Part shown: positions 33,289 to 43,289 of the stretch, one piece after another | Numbering within the stretch: position 1 is the stretch's first letter | Layout: each line of letters starts with the position of its first letter | NCBI RefSeq assembly: GCF_000344785.1 | Contig: NC_020506.1 | Span: 2,480,001-2,544,000, forward strand | Direction of reading: 5' to 3' | DNA from: Corynebacterium callunae DSM 20147 | GTDB taxonomy: Bacteria > Actinomycetota > Actinomycetes > Mycobacteriales > Mycobacteriaceae | Length of the DNA: 64,000 bases | Notes under the pieces: generated by a model | Databases searched by the model: none | What the model saw: only the letters and a program-made list of their open reading frames with translations | Told to the model about the DNA's origin: nothing | Made by a program: the position numbers and the translations under genes

Positions 33289-34236
33289 TTACTTATTCCC
33301 TTCCAACTGGGTGTGCTGTGGAGCGGTGGCTTGATATTGCACTGCATCGCCAGTGGTCTGGAGGAATGCTTCTTCCAAGGAGGCGCGATGCTCTGATAGT
33401 TCAAGCAACGCAAGGCGATTTTCAAAGGCCAATGTGCCGATCTCATCAGAGCTTGAAGCTTGAATAACAAAAGTTGGGCGATTGAGATCATCTAGGTGCT
33501 GTTCAAAAACAATCCCGGCGCGCTTTAGTGCTGTTGCCAGCGCATCCTGTTCCACAGCGCGGACTATGACAGTGGTGGCTGAATGAGTACGAATAAATTC
33601 CTGCATAGGGGTATCCGCAACAAGTTTGCCGCGACCAATCACTATTAGGTGATCAGCAGTCTGAGCCATTTCGGACAAGAGGTGCGAGCTGATCAGCACC
33701 GTTCTGCCCTCCTTGGCGAGGTTTTGTAGCAGGGTGCGTACCCAGTGAATACCTTCGGGATCGAGGCCATTAACTGGCTCATCCAAAATGAGATATTCCG
33801 GATCTCCCAACAACGCCGCAGCCAGGCCCAAACGCTGGCCCATGCCGAGGGAGAAACCACCGGTTTTCTTTTTAGCAACCTCGCTCAGGCCTACCAATTC
33901 CAAAACCTCATCCACCCGCTTGGATGAAATTCCATTGGCTTGGGCGATCCATTTTAGGTGGTTTTTAGCCGAGCGATTGGGGTGGGTGGCTTTGGCATCA
34001 AGTAATGCACCAACGCGGGTGAGGGGATTTTTTAGCTCACGATAAGGTTGGCCATCTATCGTCGCGTGGCCAGAGGTGGGGTTATCCAGACCCAAAATAC
34101 ACCGCATGGTGGTGGATTTACCTGCACCATTGGGCCCGAGAAAACCAGTCACAATTCCGGGTTTGACCGCAAAATTGAGGCCATCAATTGCGCGGACCTG
34201 ACCGTATTGCTTGCTGAGGTCTACAACATTGATCAT
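33289..34236 (-). CDS. ABC transporter ATP-binding protein (315 aa)
   Basis: Walker A is GPNGAGKST and the signature loop is FSLGMGQRLGLAAALL. Walker B is EYLILDEPVNGLDPEG, followed by the switch His in LISSHLLSE. A C-terminal ~95-residue extension is typical of ABC-2 drug or bacitracin exporters. It pairs with the downstream permease. It starts four bases after the NUDIX gene. Confidence 0.93.
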   Translation of the reverse strand: MINVVDLSKQYGQVRAIDGLNFAVKPGIVTGFLGPNGAGKSTTMRCILGLDNPTSGHATIDGQPYRELKNPLTRVGALLDAKATHPNRSAKNHLKWIAQANGISSKRVDEVLELVGLSEVAKKKTGGFSLGMGQRLGLAAALLGDPEYLILDEPVNGLDPEGIHWVRTLLQNLAKEGRTVLISSHLLSEMAQTADHLIVIGRGKLVADTPMQEFIRTHSATTVIVRAVEQDALATALKRAGIVFEQHLDDLNRPTFVIQASSSDEIGTLAFENRLALLELSEHRASLEEAFLQTTGDAVQYQATAPQHTQLEGNK

Positions 34237-34240
34237 TCCC

Positions 34241-34768
34241 CTAGTGTGTCATAGCTAGCTCACCAAGGAGTGCACGCAGCTGTGGCCAAGCCTTGTGGAA
34301 AGCTGGCATCAAAGGCATCTCTGCTACCTCTGATAGTGCTACCCAGCGCAATTCCAAGGATTCATTATTGGCGGTGGTCTCTAGCTCTTCACCGTCAATG
34401 GTGCGGGCAATAACTGTGGTGTAGCTCCACTCCCCTGGCAGTTCCGGGCGCTGTGGATCCTTAGGGAAAGGACCTGCAGTAACTACTGCCTTTAAGATTT
34501 CTACTTCGGTGGCATTAATGCCAGTTTCTTCATGTGCCTCGCGTAGGGCAGCGTCTGCTGCACTTTCATGAGAATCCCTTGCGCCTCCGGGTAGAGCCCA
34601 AGTTCCGCCATTATTGGTCCAATGCGCGCGGTGCTGCATCAGCATGGTCCAGGAATCAAGGTCTTCCCCATCATGACCCGCCAATAGCAAAATTCCAGCA
34701 GCACCGTTTTTACCCCACATCGCTGCACCATTGGGGCCTGCAGCCCAGCCATCACCATCACCCTTCAT
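34241..34768 (-). CDS. NUDIX hydrolase (MutT-like), 175 aa
   Basis: A complete NUDIX box, GARDSHESAADAALREAHEETGI, fits GX5EX7REUXEEXGU, so it hydrolyses a nucleoside diphosphate linked to another group. Substrate unknown. Preceding WALPG and following EWSYTTVIA are family-typical. GTG at 34777 is an alternative start. ATG at 34768 is preferred because TATTGT is placed 7 bases ahead, fitting a leaderless mRNA. It is first of a four-gene operon with the ABC transporter and PhzF-like protein. Confidence 0.88.
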   Translation of the reverse strand: MKGDGDGWAAGPNGAAMWGKNGAAGILLLAGHDGEDLDSWTMLMQHRAHWTNNGGTWALPGGARDSHESAADAALREAHEETGINATEVEILKAVVTAGPFPKDPQRPELPGEWSYTTVIARTIDGEELETTANNESLELRWVALSEVAEMPLMPAFHKAWPQLRALLGELAMTH

Positions 34769-34887
34769 AGTGTCCACAATAGGCTAGATGCAGGTGTTAT
34801 TCAGGAATTTTGGCCCTTTTCAAATTAAGTCACAATAAGAGAAATCGCCGGACTGCCTCACTACTTTCTCCCACGGTGTAGTCAAGC

Positions 34888-34893
34888 TATCCT
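34888..34893 (+). promoter_or_regulatory. -10 element of a leaderless glnX transcript
   Basis: TATCCT lies exactly at -12 to -7 relative to the ATG at 34900. No ribosome site precedes the ATG, so translation probably begins at the mRNA 5' end. No clear -35 is visible. Confidence 0.5.
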
Positions 34894-34899
34894 AAAACA

Positions 34900-36519
34900 A
34901 TGACCCGGGATGGAAATGGGGAGCACACACAAGTGTCAAGCTCAACACATGACGCTCAAGGCTCTGGCATGTCCACGCCCGATGAAGATGCGCAACCGAT
35001 TATTGTGCCCAATGAGAGTGACAAGCCAAAGAAACGTCAGACATCAGATAATGTCTTGCCACCTACCCCCTATAAAAATGGGAAAAAGTCTTTACAACCA
35101 CCCGGCGCCGTAGCTCACGATGAAGCAGCAGGTGAAGAGGAAGAAGAGCCAGACCATTGGCTTGATCCTATAACCTCCAAAATGTCCTCCAAGAGAGGCA
35201 TTTTAAACTCCATTATTCAAGAGTCTTTTGGGCAACCACTTTTTGTGTTGCGTAAAGCCTGGGGTTTTATCACCACCTCACCGGGCAAAATTACCCTGCT
35301 CACCGTGGTGATTTCTTTAGCAATTATGGCAGCCGGTTATGCCATGTCAGTCTCCTCTGACTCCAGGAAAGCCCGCCTTGATGAACTTATTACCAACGCG
35401 GAGCCTGTTTCCTACAACGCTCACGTGCTCTATACCTCTTTATCAATCGCAGATACCACCGCTACCACGGGATTTGTGCAGGCTGGTGTGGAAAATCCCA
35501 CCAACCGCATCAAATACAACACGGCCATTGATCGGGCCACCATTGCGGCAACCCACACTGCGATGTCCACTGATTCCACCGATGAACACCTCATGGATTT
35601 GGTGATTGAGATTCAGCGCCAATTGCCGGTTTATACCGGGCTGGTAGAAACAGCGCGTACCAATAACCGTGCTGGCAACCCGGTCAGTGTGGCTTATATG
35701 GCAGAAGCCAGTGCCATGATGCGTAATGACATTCTGCCTAAGGCATCTGAGCTTTATACGCTAACCAGTAGGAATGTGGCAGAGCAGCAAGAAACCGTCA
35801 GCCGGCCACAATGGATCCCACTATCAGGTCTGGTAGCTGCAATTTTGATGTTGTTGGTTGCGCAGTGGTGGCTTATGCGTAAAACCCGGCGTCGCATAAA
35901 CAAGGGTTTTGCGCTAGCGAGCATTTTGATGCTCACCGCTACACTGTGGGTGTCTGCTGCCAACTGGGCAACCTGGCAAGCTGGCACCAAGGGTTTTGAA
36001 GAGGCTTCCGGTCCCCTAAACTCCATGACCACTGCGCGAATTTATGCACAGCAAACCCGAACTACTGAAACGCTTTCTCTCGTGCGCCGCCAGTCCATCC
36101 AGGGCAGCGCCACTGGTTTTAATGCCACCAGCAATCAAATTAAGCGGGCGCTAGATGAGTATGAAAACACAGTGCAGTCTCAAACTCCTGAGCACCAGGA
36201 AAAGGTTACTGAGGTACGTAACGCCTTGGCAGCGTGGACTAGTGAACATGATCGCTTTACTGCCCAGCTCTCTGCTGGTGATTACAACAGTGCCGTGCAA
36301 ACAGTGCTAGCCACTGATGCAGAGGGTAAATCCAGTTTTGATAGCCTAGACACCGCCATGGCCGAACTGATTACGGATTCCAGGGCCTCGATGCGTACCT
36401 ACATTAAGAGCGGGCTTGAAGCTACTGCGTTGGTCTCGATTATGGTGCTTATTATGTCGATTGTTTCCGTTTTAGCACTTTGGATCGGCATTCGTCCGCG
36501 GCTGCAGGAGTACTTATAA
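34900..36519 (+). CDS. glnX: GlnX membrane signal transducer (539 aa)
   Basis: In corynebacteria and mycobacteria GlnX carries the signal of the lipoprotein GlnH across the membrane to PknG. The N-terminal ~125 residues are hydrophilic and acidic (EEEEEPDHW). Four hydrophobic helices follow, at about 128-148, 308-325, 338-355 and 508-532. Two extracytoplasmic helical domains lie between them, resembling chemoreceptor sensor bundles. It is first of a three-gene operon, with the glnH ATG two bases after its stop. Confidence 0.9.
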   Translation: MTRDGNGEHTQVSSSTHDAQGSGMSTPDEDAQPIIVPNESDKPKKRQTSDNVLPPTPYKNGKKSLQPPGAVAHDEAAGEEEEEPDHWLDPITSKMSSKRGILNSIIQESFGQPLFVLRKAWGFITTSPGKITLLTVVISLAIMAAGYAMSVSSDSRKARLDELITNAEPVSYNAHVLYTSLSIADTTATTGFVQAGVENPTNRIKYNTAIDRATIAATHTAMSTDSTDEHLMDLVIEIQRQLPVYTGLVETARTNNRAGNPVSVAYMAEASAMMRNDILPKASELYTLTSRNVAEQQETVSRPQWIPLSGLVAAILMLLVAQWWLMRKTRRRINKGFALASILMLTATLWVSAANWATWQAGTKGFEEASGPLNSMTTARIYAQQTRTTETLSLVRRQSIQGSATGFNATSNQIKRALDEYENTVQSQTPEHQEKVTEVRNALAAWTSEHDRFTAQLSAGDYNSAVQTVLATDAEGKSSFDSLDTAMAELITDSRASMRTYIKSGLEATALVSIMVLIMSIVSVLALWIGIRPRLQEYL

Positions 36520-36520
36520 C

Positions 36521-37567
36521 ATGTTCATCTTCCGCAGCCCTGCAATCTTCCAGGCACGTACTACACGCGCCATTTGTGCCAGTGCACTCTGTGCCACACT
36601 CTTGGCATCATGTGCCGATCAGCCAGTGGAGGAAACGGAAACACTTACTGCTCTTAATCCTGAAGCAGGACCACCTTTGCCGCCCGAAGCAGAGCTGGAA
36701 GAAGCTGGATCAATTGCCCCAATTTTGGATAGTGATAATGACTGGGCTGGGTCCTTACGTCCGGATAATCTCACCCCTGAAGAACGCATCCCGCTGATTT
36801 ATAAGCGCGGCCGCATCATCGTTGGTGTTGATCAATCCCAAAACTTGCTCAGCTTCCGCGATCCCGTCACCGGCGAGCTCCGTGGCTTTGAGGTGGAATT
36901 AGCGCGCGAAATCGCCCGCGATATTTTTGGCGATCCAGAGCGAGTGGATTTCCGCTTTGTAGATACCAATGATCGCTTCCGCGCCTTGGAACAAGGTGAT
37001 GTGGATATTGTTATTCGCTCGGTAGCGATAACCTCGGAAAGAGCAAAGCGTGCGGAGTTTTCCACGCCCTATTTCCGCACCCAAACCAGGCTTTTGACCA
37101 TGGATTCCTCCGGTATTGCAGGAATTGGAGATCTAGCAGGCCAAACAATCTGCGTGACCGAAGGATCCACTGCTCTCCAAAGAGCGCGCTCGATTGCTCC
37201 CCAGTCCCCAATTCTTAAAACACGGAATTGGTCTGACTGCTTAATGGCCTTGCAGCAACATCAAGCACAGGTGATTTTGGGTGATGACGCCATACTATCT
37301 GGCATTGCGGCCCAAGATCCCTATACCCATATCCTGCCGATTTCCTTGGCTACGGAGTCTTATGGCATTGCTGCAGCTCCCAGCAACTCAGGCAATGATT
37401 CCTCCGGATTAATCAGACAAGTAAATTCCACCATTGAAAGGGTCCGCTCGGACTCCACATGGTGGACAATGTTTAATACCTGGTTTGGCCCCTACTTGGC
37501 CACATATGGTCCCCCACCACTGCAATATAAATCGGAGGAAGGTGAGCAAAATGTTGAAGCACAATAG
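36521..37567 (+). CDS. glnH: GlnH solute-binding lipoprotein, amino-acid sensor (348 aa)
   Basis: The lipoprotein signal peptide ends with lipobox LLASC (Cys about residue 31). The SBP_bac_3 domain begins near YKRGRIIVGVDQSQNLLSF, with DRFRALEQGDVDIVIRSVAIT and EFSTPYFRTQTRLL as typical glutamine/glutamate-binding segments. The cognate permease genes are absent. Instead it sits between glnX and pknG, so it acts as a sensor rather than a transporter part, as shown for orthologues. Its 3' end overlaps pknG by 17 bases. Confidence 0.92.
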   Translation: MFIFRSPAIFQARTTRAICASALCATLLASCADQPVEETETLTALNPEAGPPLPPEAELEEAGSIAPILDSDNDWAGSLRPDNLTPEERIPLIYKRGRIIVGVDQSQNLLSFRDPVTGELRGFEVELAREIARDIFGDPERVDFRFVDTNDRFRALEQGDVDIVIRSVAITSERAKRAEFSTPYFRTQTRLLTMDSSGIAGIGDLAGQTICVTEGSTALQRARSIAPQSPILKTRNWSDCLMALQQHQAQVILGDDAILSGIAAQDPYTHILPISLATESYGIAAAPSNSGNDSSGLIRQVNSTIERVRSDSTWWTMFNTWFGPYLATYGPPPLQYKSEEGEQNVEAQ

Positions 37568-40100
37568 ACCAGAACCACAAGATTCTCCCGCCACTGAGGC
37601 TGTGAAATTTGATCCTTTTGCCGATGACAATCAAGGCTCACCAGCTACCGAAGCAGTGCCTTATAATCCTTTCGCCGACGACGATGATGAAGACGATCTA
37701 GTACCAGACAGCCCCGGCACTGCCGCTGTTAAATTTGATCCCTTCGCTGATGATGACGAGGAAGACGAGTTTGAGGGCGAAGGCCTCGACTTTCTCTTGC
37801 GTGACTTGGATCAATTACGTGCTACCCATGGCCAATTAGTCCAAGAGCCTGCTGAAGAGACAGCTACTACTGGTTCCACCGAACAACCTAGTGCTACAAC
37901 CGCAGCCACTGCGGCGTCTGCCAGCCCCCGCCGGCCTGTGGACCCGAGTGAGAGGAGTCGTCGACAAGCAATTTCTTTATTCCGGGAACGTCGCCGTATC
38001 AAGCGCGAGTCACGCCAAGTTGCCGACGGCATGGTGGAATTGCCGTTTATTACGCCCACCCCGGAAAACGAACTGCTTATTGACCCAGCTGCCAAGCGCA
38101 AACCCGGCATTGAACCGCCGCAGCTTAACCCTGGCGATATTGTGGCTGAGCAGTATGAAGTGCTTGGCGTTATTGCCCACGGCGGCATGGGTTGGATCTA
38201 TTTGGCCAATGACAATAATGTGTCGGGCCGCATCGTGGTGCTCAAGGGCATGATGTCCCAAACTTCGGTACAAGATCAAGGCACCGCCGAAGCCGAACGC
38301 GAGTTCCTGGCAGACATCACCCACCCTGGAATTGTGAAGGCCTATAACTTCATCGACGATCCGCGTGTACCCGGCGGCTTTATTGTCATGGAGTACGTCA
38401 ACGGCCCTTCGCTTAAAGACCGTTGTAAAGCACAACCCGATGGTGTGCTTGATGTTGATCTAGCGATTGGTTATATCCTCGAGCTTTTGCCAGCCATGGA
38501 TTATTTGCACCAACGTGGCGTGGTTTATAACGATCTCAAGCCAGAAAATATCATTGCCACTGAAGATCAAATTAAGCTCATTGACCTCGGAGCAGTCACC
38601 GGCATCGGCGCCTTTGGTTATATTTATGGCACCAAAGGCTTTCAGGCTCCGGAGGTATCTACCGAAGGCCCTTCCATTGCCTCGGATATTTTCACCATCG
38701 GTCGTACCCTCGCTGCGCTAACCATAAAACTACCGGTGGAAGATGGCGTACTTGCACCGGGAATTCCTTCGCCCAGTGATGTGCCGCTGCTGCGCCGTCA
38801 CCTGAGCTTTTATCGTTTATTGCAAAGAGCAACAGCGCCCGATCCCAAAAAGCGATTTTCTTCAGTGGTGGAACTGCGCACCCAGCTTTATGGTGTGCTG
38901 CGTGAAATTCTGGCAGTTCGCGATGGCAAACAATTCCCCGCGCAGCATTCGCTCTTTTCCCCACAACGAAGCACCTTTGGCACCAAACACCTGGTGTTTC
39001 GTACCGATAAGTTGATCGACGGCATTGAACGCCAAGTCCGCATCACCTCCCCCGAAGTGGTTTCAGCGCTACCAGTGCCTTTGGTTGATCGCACCGATTC
39101 CGGCGCCCGCATGCTTTCTGGTTCTTCCTATGCCGAGCCTTCTGAAACCTTGCAGACCTTACGCAACGCTATGGAGGATGAGCAGTACCGCGATTCCATT
39201 GAAATCCCACTTGGCGTGGTGCGTGCCCTGCTTGACCTCGGCTTTACCCTTGAGGCGCGCGCTTGGCTTGAGACTTTAGAAGAGCAGCTGGGCAATGACT
39301 GGCGTCATCAGTGGTTTTCAGGAATCACGCATTTGCTTCTCGACGACTACCCCAGCGCACAAGTTTATTTCAACACGGTACTAAACATCCTCCCGGGCGA
39401 AGCAGCGCCCAAGTTGGCGATGGCTGCTGTTGATGAACTCCTGTTGCAGCACATGGGCGAAGAAAACAATGCCCTGCTCACGCCAGAAATTGCCAGCGCC
39501 ACTTCCACCCTAGGCACGGATTTTGAAGATCTAGATCCTTCCGCCTTTGCAGCCTTAAGTGATACCTGGTCACATATCACCAGTGATCCCCAAGTACTGC
39601 GCTTCCACACCATGCGTCTTTATGCCCTGGTATGGGCAACCAATCCGACAACTGTGTCCTCTGCTTTTGGACTAGCCCGTCAACTCATGGCTGAAAACCA
39701 AATTGAGATGGCGGTACAAGCTTTAGATAAGTTGTCACAGTCCTCCACGCACCACCGCATGGCCGTGCTCACCACCATTTTGCTGCTGGTTAGCTCCAAT
39801 TTGAGTGAATCCCGTATCCGCCGCGCAGCCCGCCGTCTTTCTGAGATTCCGACCAATGAACCGCGCTTTAATCAGATCAAAATTGCGGTGATGTCAGCTG
39901 GTTTATCGTGGCTGCGTGATAGCAAACTAAACGCATCTGCCTCTGATAACCCGCTTTTTGAATATCCATTCTCACAACGTGGCCTGCGTTCTGGAATTGC
40001 GGAGGCTTTGCGCTTCCAGGCACGTTCCGCGCCTTTTGCCAAGCACCGATATGCGCTGGTTGATATGGCTAATTCAGTGCGGCCACTGACCTGGTTCTAG
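37551..40100 (+). CDS. pknG: Serine/threonine protein kinase PknG (849 aa)
   Basis: A soluble kinase that phosphorylates OdhI and so relieves inhibition of 2-oxoglutarate dehydrogenase. Residues 12-68 hold three near-identical repeats SP(A/G)TxAV..(D/N)PFADD, likely phospho-Thr docking sites for the OdhI FHA domain. The kinase domain starts near residue 200 with VIAHGGMGWIY and VVLKG. Its catalytic loop YNDLKPENI lacks the usual Arg of HRD, and DLG replaces DFG, as in other PknG. The C-terminal half is TPR-like helices. No CxxC rubredoxin motifs are present, unlike mycobacterial PknG. ATG at 37551 has GGAGGAAGG upstream. Confidence 0.95.
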   Translation: MLKHNRPEPQDSPATEAVKFDPFADDNQGSPATEAVPYNPFADDDDEDDLVPDSPGTAAVKFDPFADDDEEDEFEGEGLDFLLRDLDQLRATHGQLVQEPAEETATTGSTEQPSATTAATAASASPRRPVDPSERSRRQAISLFRERRRIKRESRQVADGMVELPFITPTPENELLIDPAAKRKPGIEPPQLNPGDIVAEQYEVLGVIAHGGMGWIYLANDNNVSGRIVVLKGMMSQTSVQDQGTAEAEREFLADITHPGIVKAYNFIDDPRVPGGFIVMEYVNGPSLKDRCKAQPDGVLDVDLAIGYILELLPAMDYLHQRGVVYNDLKPENIIATEDQIKLIDLGAVTGIGAFGYIYGTKGFQAPEVSTEGPSIASDIFTIGRTLAALTIKLPVEDGVLAPGIPSPSDVPLLRRHLSFYRLLQRATAPDPKKRFSSVVELRTQLYGVLREILAVRDGKQFPAQHSLFSPQRSTFGTKHLVFRTDKLIDGIERQVRITSPEVVSALPVPLVDRTDSGARMLSGSSYAEPSETLQTLRNAMEDEQYRDSIEIPLGVVRALLDLGFTLEARAWLETLEEQLGNDWRHQWFSGITHLLLDDYPSAQVYFNTVLNILPGEAAPKLAMAAVDELLLQHMGEENNALLTPEIASATSTLGTDFEDLDPSAFAALSDTWSHITSDPQVLRFHTMRLYALVWATNPTTVSSAFGLARQLMAENQIEMAVQALDKLSQSSTHHRMAVLTTILLLVSSNLSESRIRRAARRLSEIPTNEPRFNQIKIAVMSAGLSWLRDSKLNASASDNPLFEYPFSQRGLRSGIAEALRFQARSAPFAKHRYALVDMANSVRPLTWF

Positions 40101-40160
40101 GTTTTTCATCTCCCGGCACCGCAATCCCGGCACCGCAAAAGGCCAAAAGCACAAACGGAA

Positions 40161-40196
40161 GGTGGACTCCAGTTCAACCTTGGAGTCCACCTTTTT
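40161..40196 (+). terminator. Terminator of the glnX-glnH-pknG operon
   Basis: GGTGGACTCCA (40161-40171) pairs perfectly with TGGAGTCCACC (40181-40191), followed by TTTTT. It lies between pknG and the convergent ackA. Confidence 0.92.
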
Positions 40197-40225
40197 ATCC
40201 CTCTAGCCCTCTAGCTCTCAGCCAT

Positions 40226-41425
40226 TTAAGCTTTGGCAAATTTCACTGCATAGCGCGCAATAGCCAATTCCTCATTGGTAGGAATGACATAAACCTTGAT
40301 CTTGGAATCATCGGTAGAAATCAAGCGCGGTCCCTCATTTGGCAAAGCATTACGCTCCGGATCCACCTTGATGCCATACATTTCTAGTCCAGCCAGGGCA
40401 TCTTCACGCACAAACTGTGCATTTTCACCCACACCGGCGGTAAAGACAATAACGTCAACTCGGCCCAAAGCAATCATGTATGAGCCAAGGTAGCGGCGTA
40501 GTTGGTGGATATAAACGTTGTAGGCAGACCATGCATCTTGGTCACCTTCGTCAATCATTTGGCGTAGTTCGCGGAAATCATTAACTCCAGAAAGTCCCTT
40601 CACACCGGACTTTTTATTCATGAGGTTATCAATTTCATCAATGCTCATTCCAGCATTGCGAGCCAGGTGGAAAACCACACCCGGATCAATGTCACCGGTA
40701 CGAGTACCCATGACCAAACCTGCCAAAGGTGTCATACCCATTGAGGTATCAACGGCACGGCCACCTTCAACAGCGGCCATTGATGCACCATTACCCAAGT
40801 GGCAGGTGATGATATTGAGGTCAATTGCTGGCTTTTCCAAAATTTCTGCAGTGCGCTGGGAAACATATTCATGGGAGGTGCCATGGAATCCATAACGGCG
40901 CACTCCATATTCCGCAGCTACCTCACTGTTGATGGCATAAAGCGCAGCAGCTGGTGGCAGGGAGTGGAAGAACCCGGTATCAAAAACAGCAACGTGCGGC
41001 ACATCAGGCAAAATCTTGCGGGCAACTTCAATGCCATCAATATTTGCAGGATTGTGCAGCGGTGCCAGCGGGATGAGGTCCCTGATCATTTCCACAATCT
41101 CATCGGTGATGAGCTCTGGAGCAGAGAACAAAATTCCGCCGTGCACTACGCGGTGTCCCACAGCCACAATGTCTACCTGGGAGGGTCCACAATTGTGTTG
41201 ATCCATAAGATCAAAGGCCAGTTTCAGGCCAGCGGAATGGTCTGGAATGGGAGCTTCTAACACATGCTTTTCGCCTTCAACTTTAAGCACAATGCGGCCG
41301 ATGGGCTCACCGATTTGTTCCACTAGCCCTGAGGCAAAAGGCTCGTCAGTGGCGTGATTTTCCGGGTTTACCAGCTGAAACTTAATTGAAGAGGAACCGG
41401 AGTTAAGAACCAGTGCTAAGGCCAT
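40226..41425 (-). CDS. ackA: Acetate kinase (399 aa)
   Basis: Interconverts acetate plus ATP with acetyl phosphate. The family signature [15 protein letters not shown] is at the N-terminus. [16 protein letters not shown] (here [15 protein letters not shown]), [16 protein letters not shown] and [17 protein letters not shown] are all present. Length is normal. It follows pta by two bases, forming the classic pta-ackA operon used for growth on acetate and for overflow metabolism. Confidence 0.96.
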   Translation of the reverse strand: MALALVLNSGSSSIKFQLVNPENHATDEPFASGLVEQIGEPIGRIVLKVEGEKHVLEAPIPDHSAGLKLAFDLMDQHNCGPSQVDIVAVGHRVVHGGILFSAPELITDEIVEMIRDLIPLAPLHNPANIDGIEVARKILPDVPHVAVFDTGFFHSLPPAAALYAINSEVAAEYGVRRYGFHGTSHEYVSQRTAEILEKPAIDLNIITCHLGNGASMAAVEGGRAVDTSMGMTPLAGLVMGTRTGDIDPGVVFHLARNAGMSIDEIDNLMNKKSGVKGLSGVNDFRELRQMIDEGDQDAWSAYNVYIHQLRRYLGSYMIALGRVDVIVFTAGVGENAQFVREDALAGLEMYGIKVDPERNALPNEGPRLISTDDSKIKVYVIPTNEELAIARYAVKFAKA

Positions 41426-41427
41426 GA

Positions 41428-42810
41428 TCAGCGCCCTCCTGCCTGAATAGCGGTGATTGCAACAGTGTTTACGATATCTGGCACCGTTGCACCACGGGAA
41501 AGGTCATTGACTGGCTTATTAAGGCCCTGCAGAATTGGCCCCACAGCCAGCGCATGTCCGGTGCGCTGGGCAGTCTTGTAGCCAATGTTTCCGGCCTCAA
41601 GATCGGGGAAAATAAAGACATTTGCGTGGCCGGCAACTTCAGAATCCGGCATCTTCTTCTTTGCCACGCCTGGATCAACGGCTGCATCAAATTGCAGAGG
41701 TCCATCAACTTTCAGCTCTGGGTCAAGGCGTTTAGCCTCTGCCAAAGCCTCAATGGCACGGTCCACATCAGGGCCAGTGCCAGAGTTTCCAGTGGAGTAG
41801 GAAAGGATGGCAACGCGCGGATCAATACCAAATTGAGCTGCGGTTTTGGCGGAAACTACGGCGATTTCACCAAGCTGAGCAGCGGTGGGATTGGGGTTAA
41901 CGGCGCAGTCACCAAAGGCCCACAAACGACCTTTGAGAACCATGAGGAAAATGGAGGACACCACAGAAGCTTCAGGGACGGTCTTAATAATCTGGAAGCT
42001 AGGTTTAATGGTGTGCGCGGTGGTGTGCGCAGCGCCGGAAACCATGCCATCGGCATCGCCATTGTGCACCATCATGGTGCCAAAATAGGAGATATCTTTG
42101 AGGGTTTCACGGGCTTCTTCCAGCGTGATTCCCTTGGCTTTACGCAGTTCATAGAAGTGCTCTGCGTATTCATCAAGCTTGGGATCAGTCAGCGGATTAA
42201 CCACGTATGCGGTTTTTAGGTGCAGCCCGAGCTCAGTGGCGCGCTCATTAATAGCAGCGGGATCACCCAAAATGGTGAGATCACAAATATCTTGTTCCAG
42301 CAGCTGGTGTGCCGCCATCAAAATGCGGTCATCATCACCTTCGGGCAACACAATATGTGCACGCTCCTGGCGAGCTCGCTTGAGCAGCCAACTTTCGAAA
42401 AGCTCGGCGCTCATCACTGACTCAAGCTGGGAGTTATTGCGTACTGCCTTGCGTAGTTTCGCCGGCGCAGCCTCCTGATCAGCACTAAAAGCCGCTGCGA
42501 CTACCGCACCAGCGTTACCCGCCTGTGCGCGCGCCAGGGATACATGTTTACCAAGCTTATCGACGAGAAGCAGCAGTGGAAGACCCAGCGCAGCGGCTAC
42601 TTGCGCATCAAAGTAGGTATTTCCAGCACCGACAATGAGGGCAGGGCCAGCTGCTAGCAGATCAGCATTGAGGACTCTGGAGAGCTCTAGTTCCTCATCA
42701 GGTAGGTGAACAAGCCGCACTTCAAGATCTGCCGCCAAAGCGTTGAGATCAAATCCTTCAAAGCTGCGATTTACCGTCGTAATAAGGGCTGAGGTTGGGG
42801 TGTCAGACAT
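41428..42810 (-). CDS. pta: Phosphate acetyltransferase (460 aa)
   Basis: Converts acetyl phosphate plus CoA to acetyl-CoA. The C-terminal PTA_PTB domain is evident: [48 protein letters not shown], and [19 protein letters not shown]. The N-terminal ~115 residues are a shortened DRTGG-like regulatory segment, so the protein is between the short and long Pta forms, as in C. glutamicum. ATG at 42810 has AAAGG upstream. The promoter region carries a perfect RamB-type box. Confidence 0.95.
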   Translation of the reverse strand: MSDTPTSALITTVNRSFEGFDLNALAADLEVRLVHLPDEELELSRVLNADLLAAGPALIVGAGNTYFDAQVAAALGLPLLLLVDKLGKHVSLARAQAGNAGAVVAAAFSADQEAAPAKLRKAVRNNSQLESVMSAELFESWLLKRARQERAHIVLPEGDDDRILMAAHQLLEQDICDLTILGDPAAINERATELGLHLKTAYVVNPLTDPKLDEYAEHFYELRKAKGITLEEARETLKDISYFGTMMVHNGDADGMVSGAAHTTAHTIKPSFQIIKTVPEASVVSSIFLMVLKGRLWAFGDCAVNPNPTAAQLGEIAVVSAKTAAQFGIDPRVAILSYSTGNSGTGPDVDRAIEALAEAKRLDPELKVDGPLQFDAAVDPGVAKKKMPDSEVAGHANVFIFPDLEAGNIGYKTAQRTGHALAVGPILQGLNKPVNDLSRGATVPDIVNTVAITAIQAGGR

Positions 42811-43055
42811 TTAACGCCTTTCTATGCTCCACCTGAACTCTACCGAACTTCCAGTGCAGGTATATGCCGTTCAACACATTGTGGTGAGTGTTGTGATTCT
42901 TTACATATTCTAGCGTCCCAATCCCTAGTGCACAGCACCCTTGGAAAACTTTTCTTCCACCACTTTAAGCAGCGCTTTTAAAATTTGTCCTGAGCTGCAT
43001 TAACTAAGAATTAACAAGAAAACAGAACGTACCTATTACAAGTTGCGAAGCCTAC

Positions 43056-43067
43056 TTTGCAAAGTTT
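43056..43067 (-). promoter_or_regulatory. RamB-type box in the pta-fprA intergenic region
   Basis: On the minus strand AAACTTTGCAAA matches the described RamB consensus (A/G)AACTTTGCAAA exactly. RamB represses acetate genes in C. glutamicum. It lies 246 bases upstream of the pta start, within a palindrome ACTTTGCAAAGT (43054-43065), so binding in either orientation is possible. Elsewhere in this 479-base divergent gap, TAGAAT on the minus strand near 42906-42911 is a possible pta -10. Confidence 0.6.
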
Positions 43068-43098
43068 CTCCACTCGTCGAGAAGCTTATTTTATCCCT

Positions 43099-43124
43099 TT
43101 AAGGCGCGCAGGGTGGCGCCTTAA
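43099..43124. other. Hairpin in the pta-fprA divergent gap
   Basis: TTAAGGCGC (43099-43107) and GCGCCTTAA (43116-43124) form a perfect 9-pair stem with an 8-base loop. No T run follows on either strand in a terminating position. It could insulate the two divergent units or bind a regulator. Confidence 0.4.
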
Positions 43125-43289
43125 CGCCCATCCACAACCCCGGCCCAGATGCTTAGGGTTACATAAGCGACCCCGCCCCGGCCTTTATTAGTCTGCACTA
43201 AGCACGTAACATAATGGGCTGATAGCTCAACCCTTAGCTTTTTTCATTAGTTCATTCACATTCACCATGAATAAGGAAAAGTACTTTAT

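Noticed and set aside
42870..42920. Possible GlxR (CRP-type) site TGTGATTCTTTACA upstream of pta
   Set aside because: The second half does not match TCACA and the spacing is off. GlxR control of pta may exist, but this sequence does not show it clearly.
43170..43175. ACCCCG as a RamA half site near fprA
   Set aside because: The motif is too short and common in GC-rich DNA to support a call without binding data.
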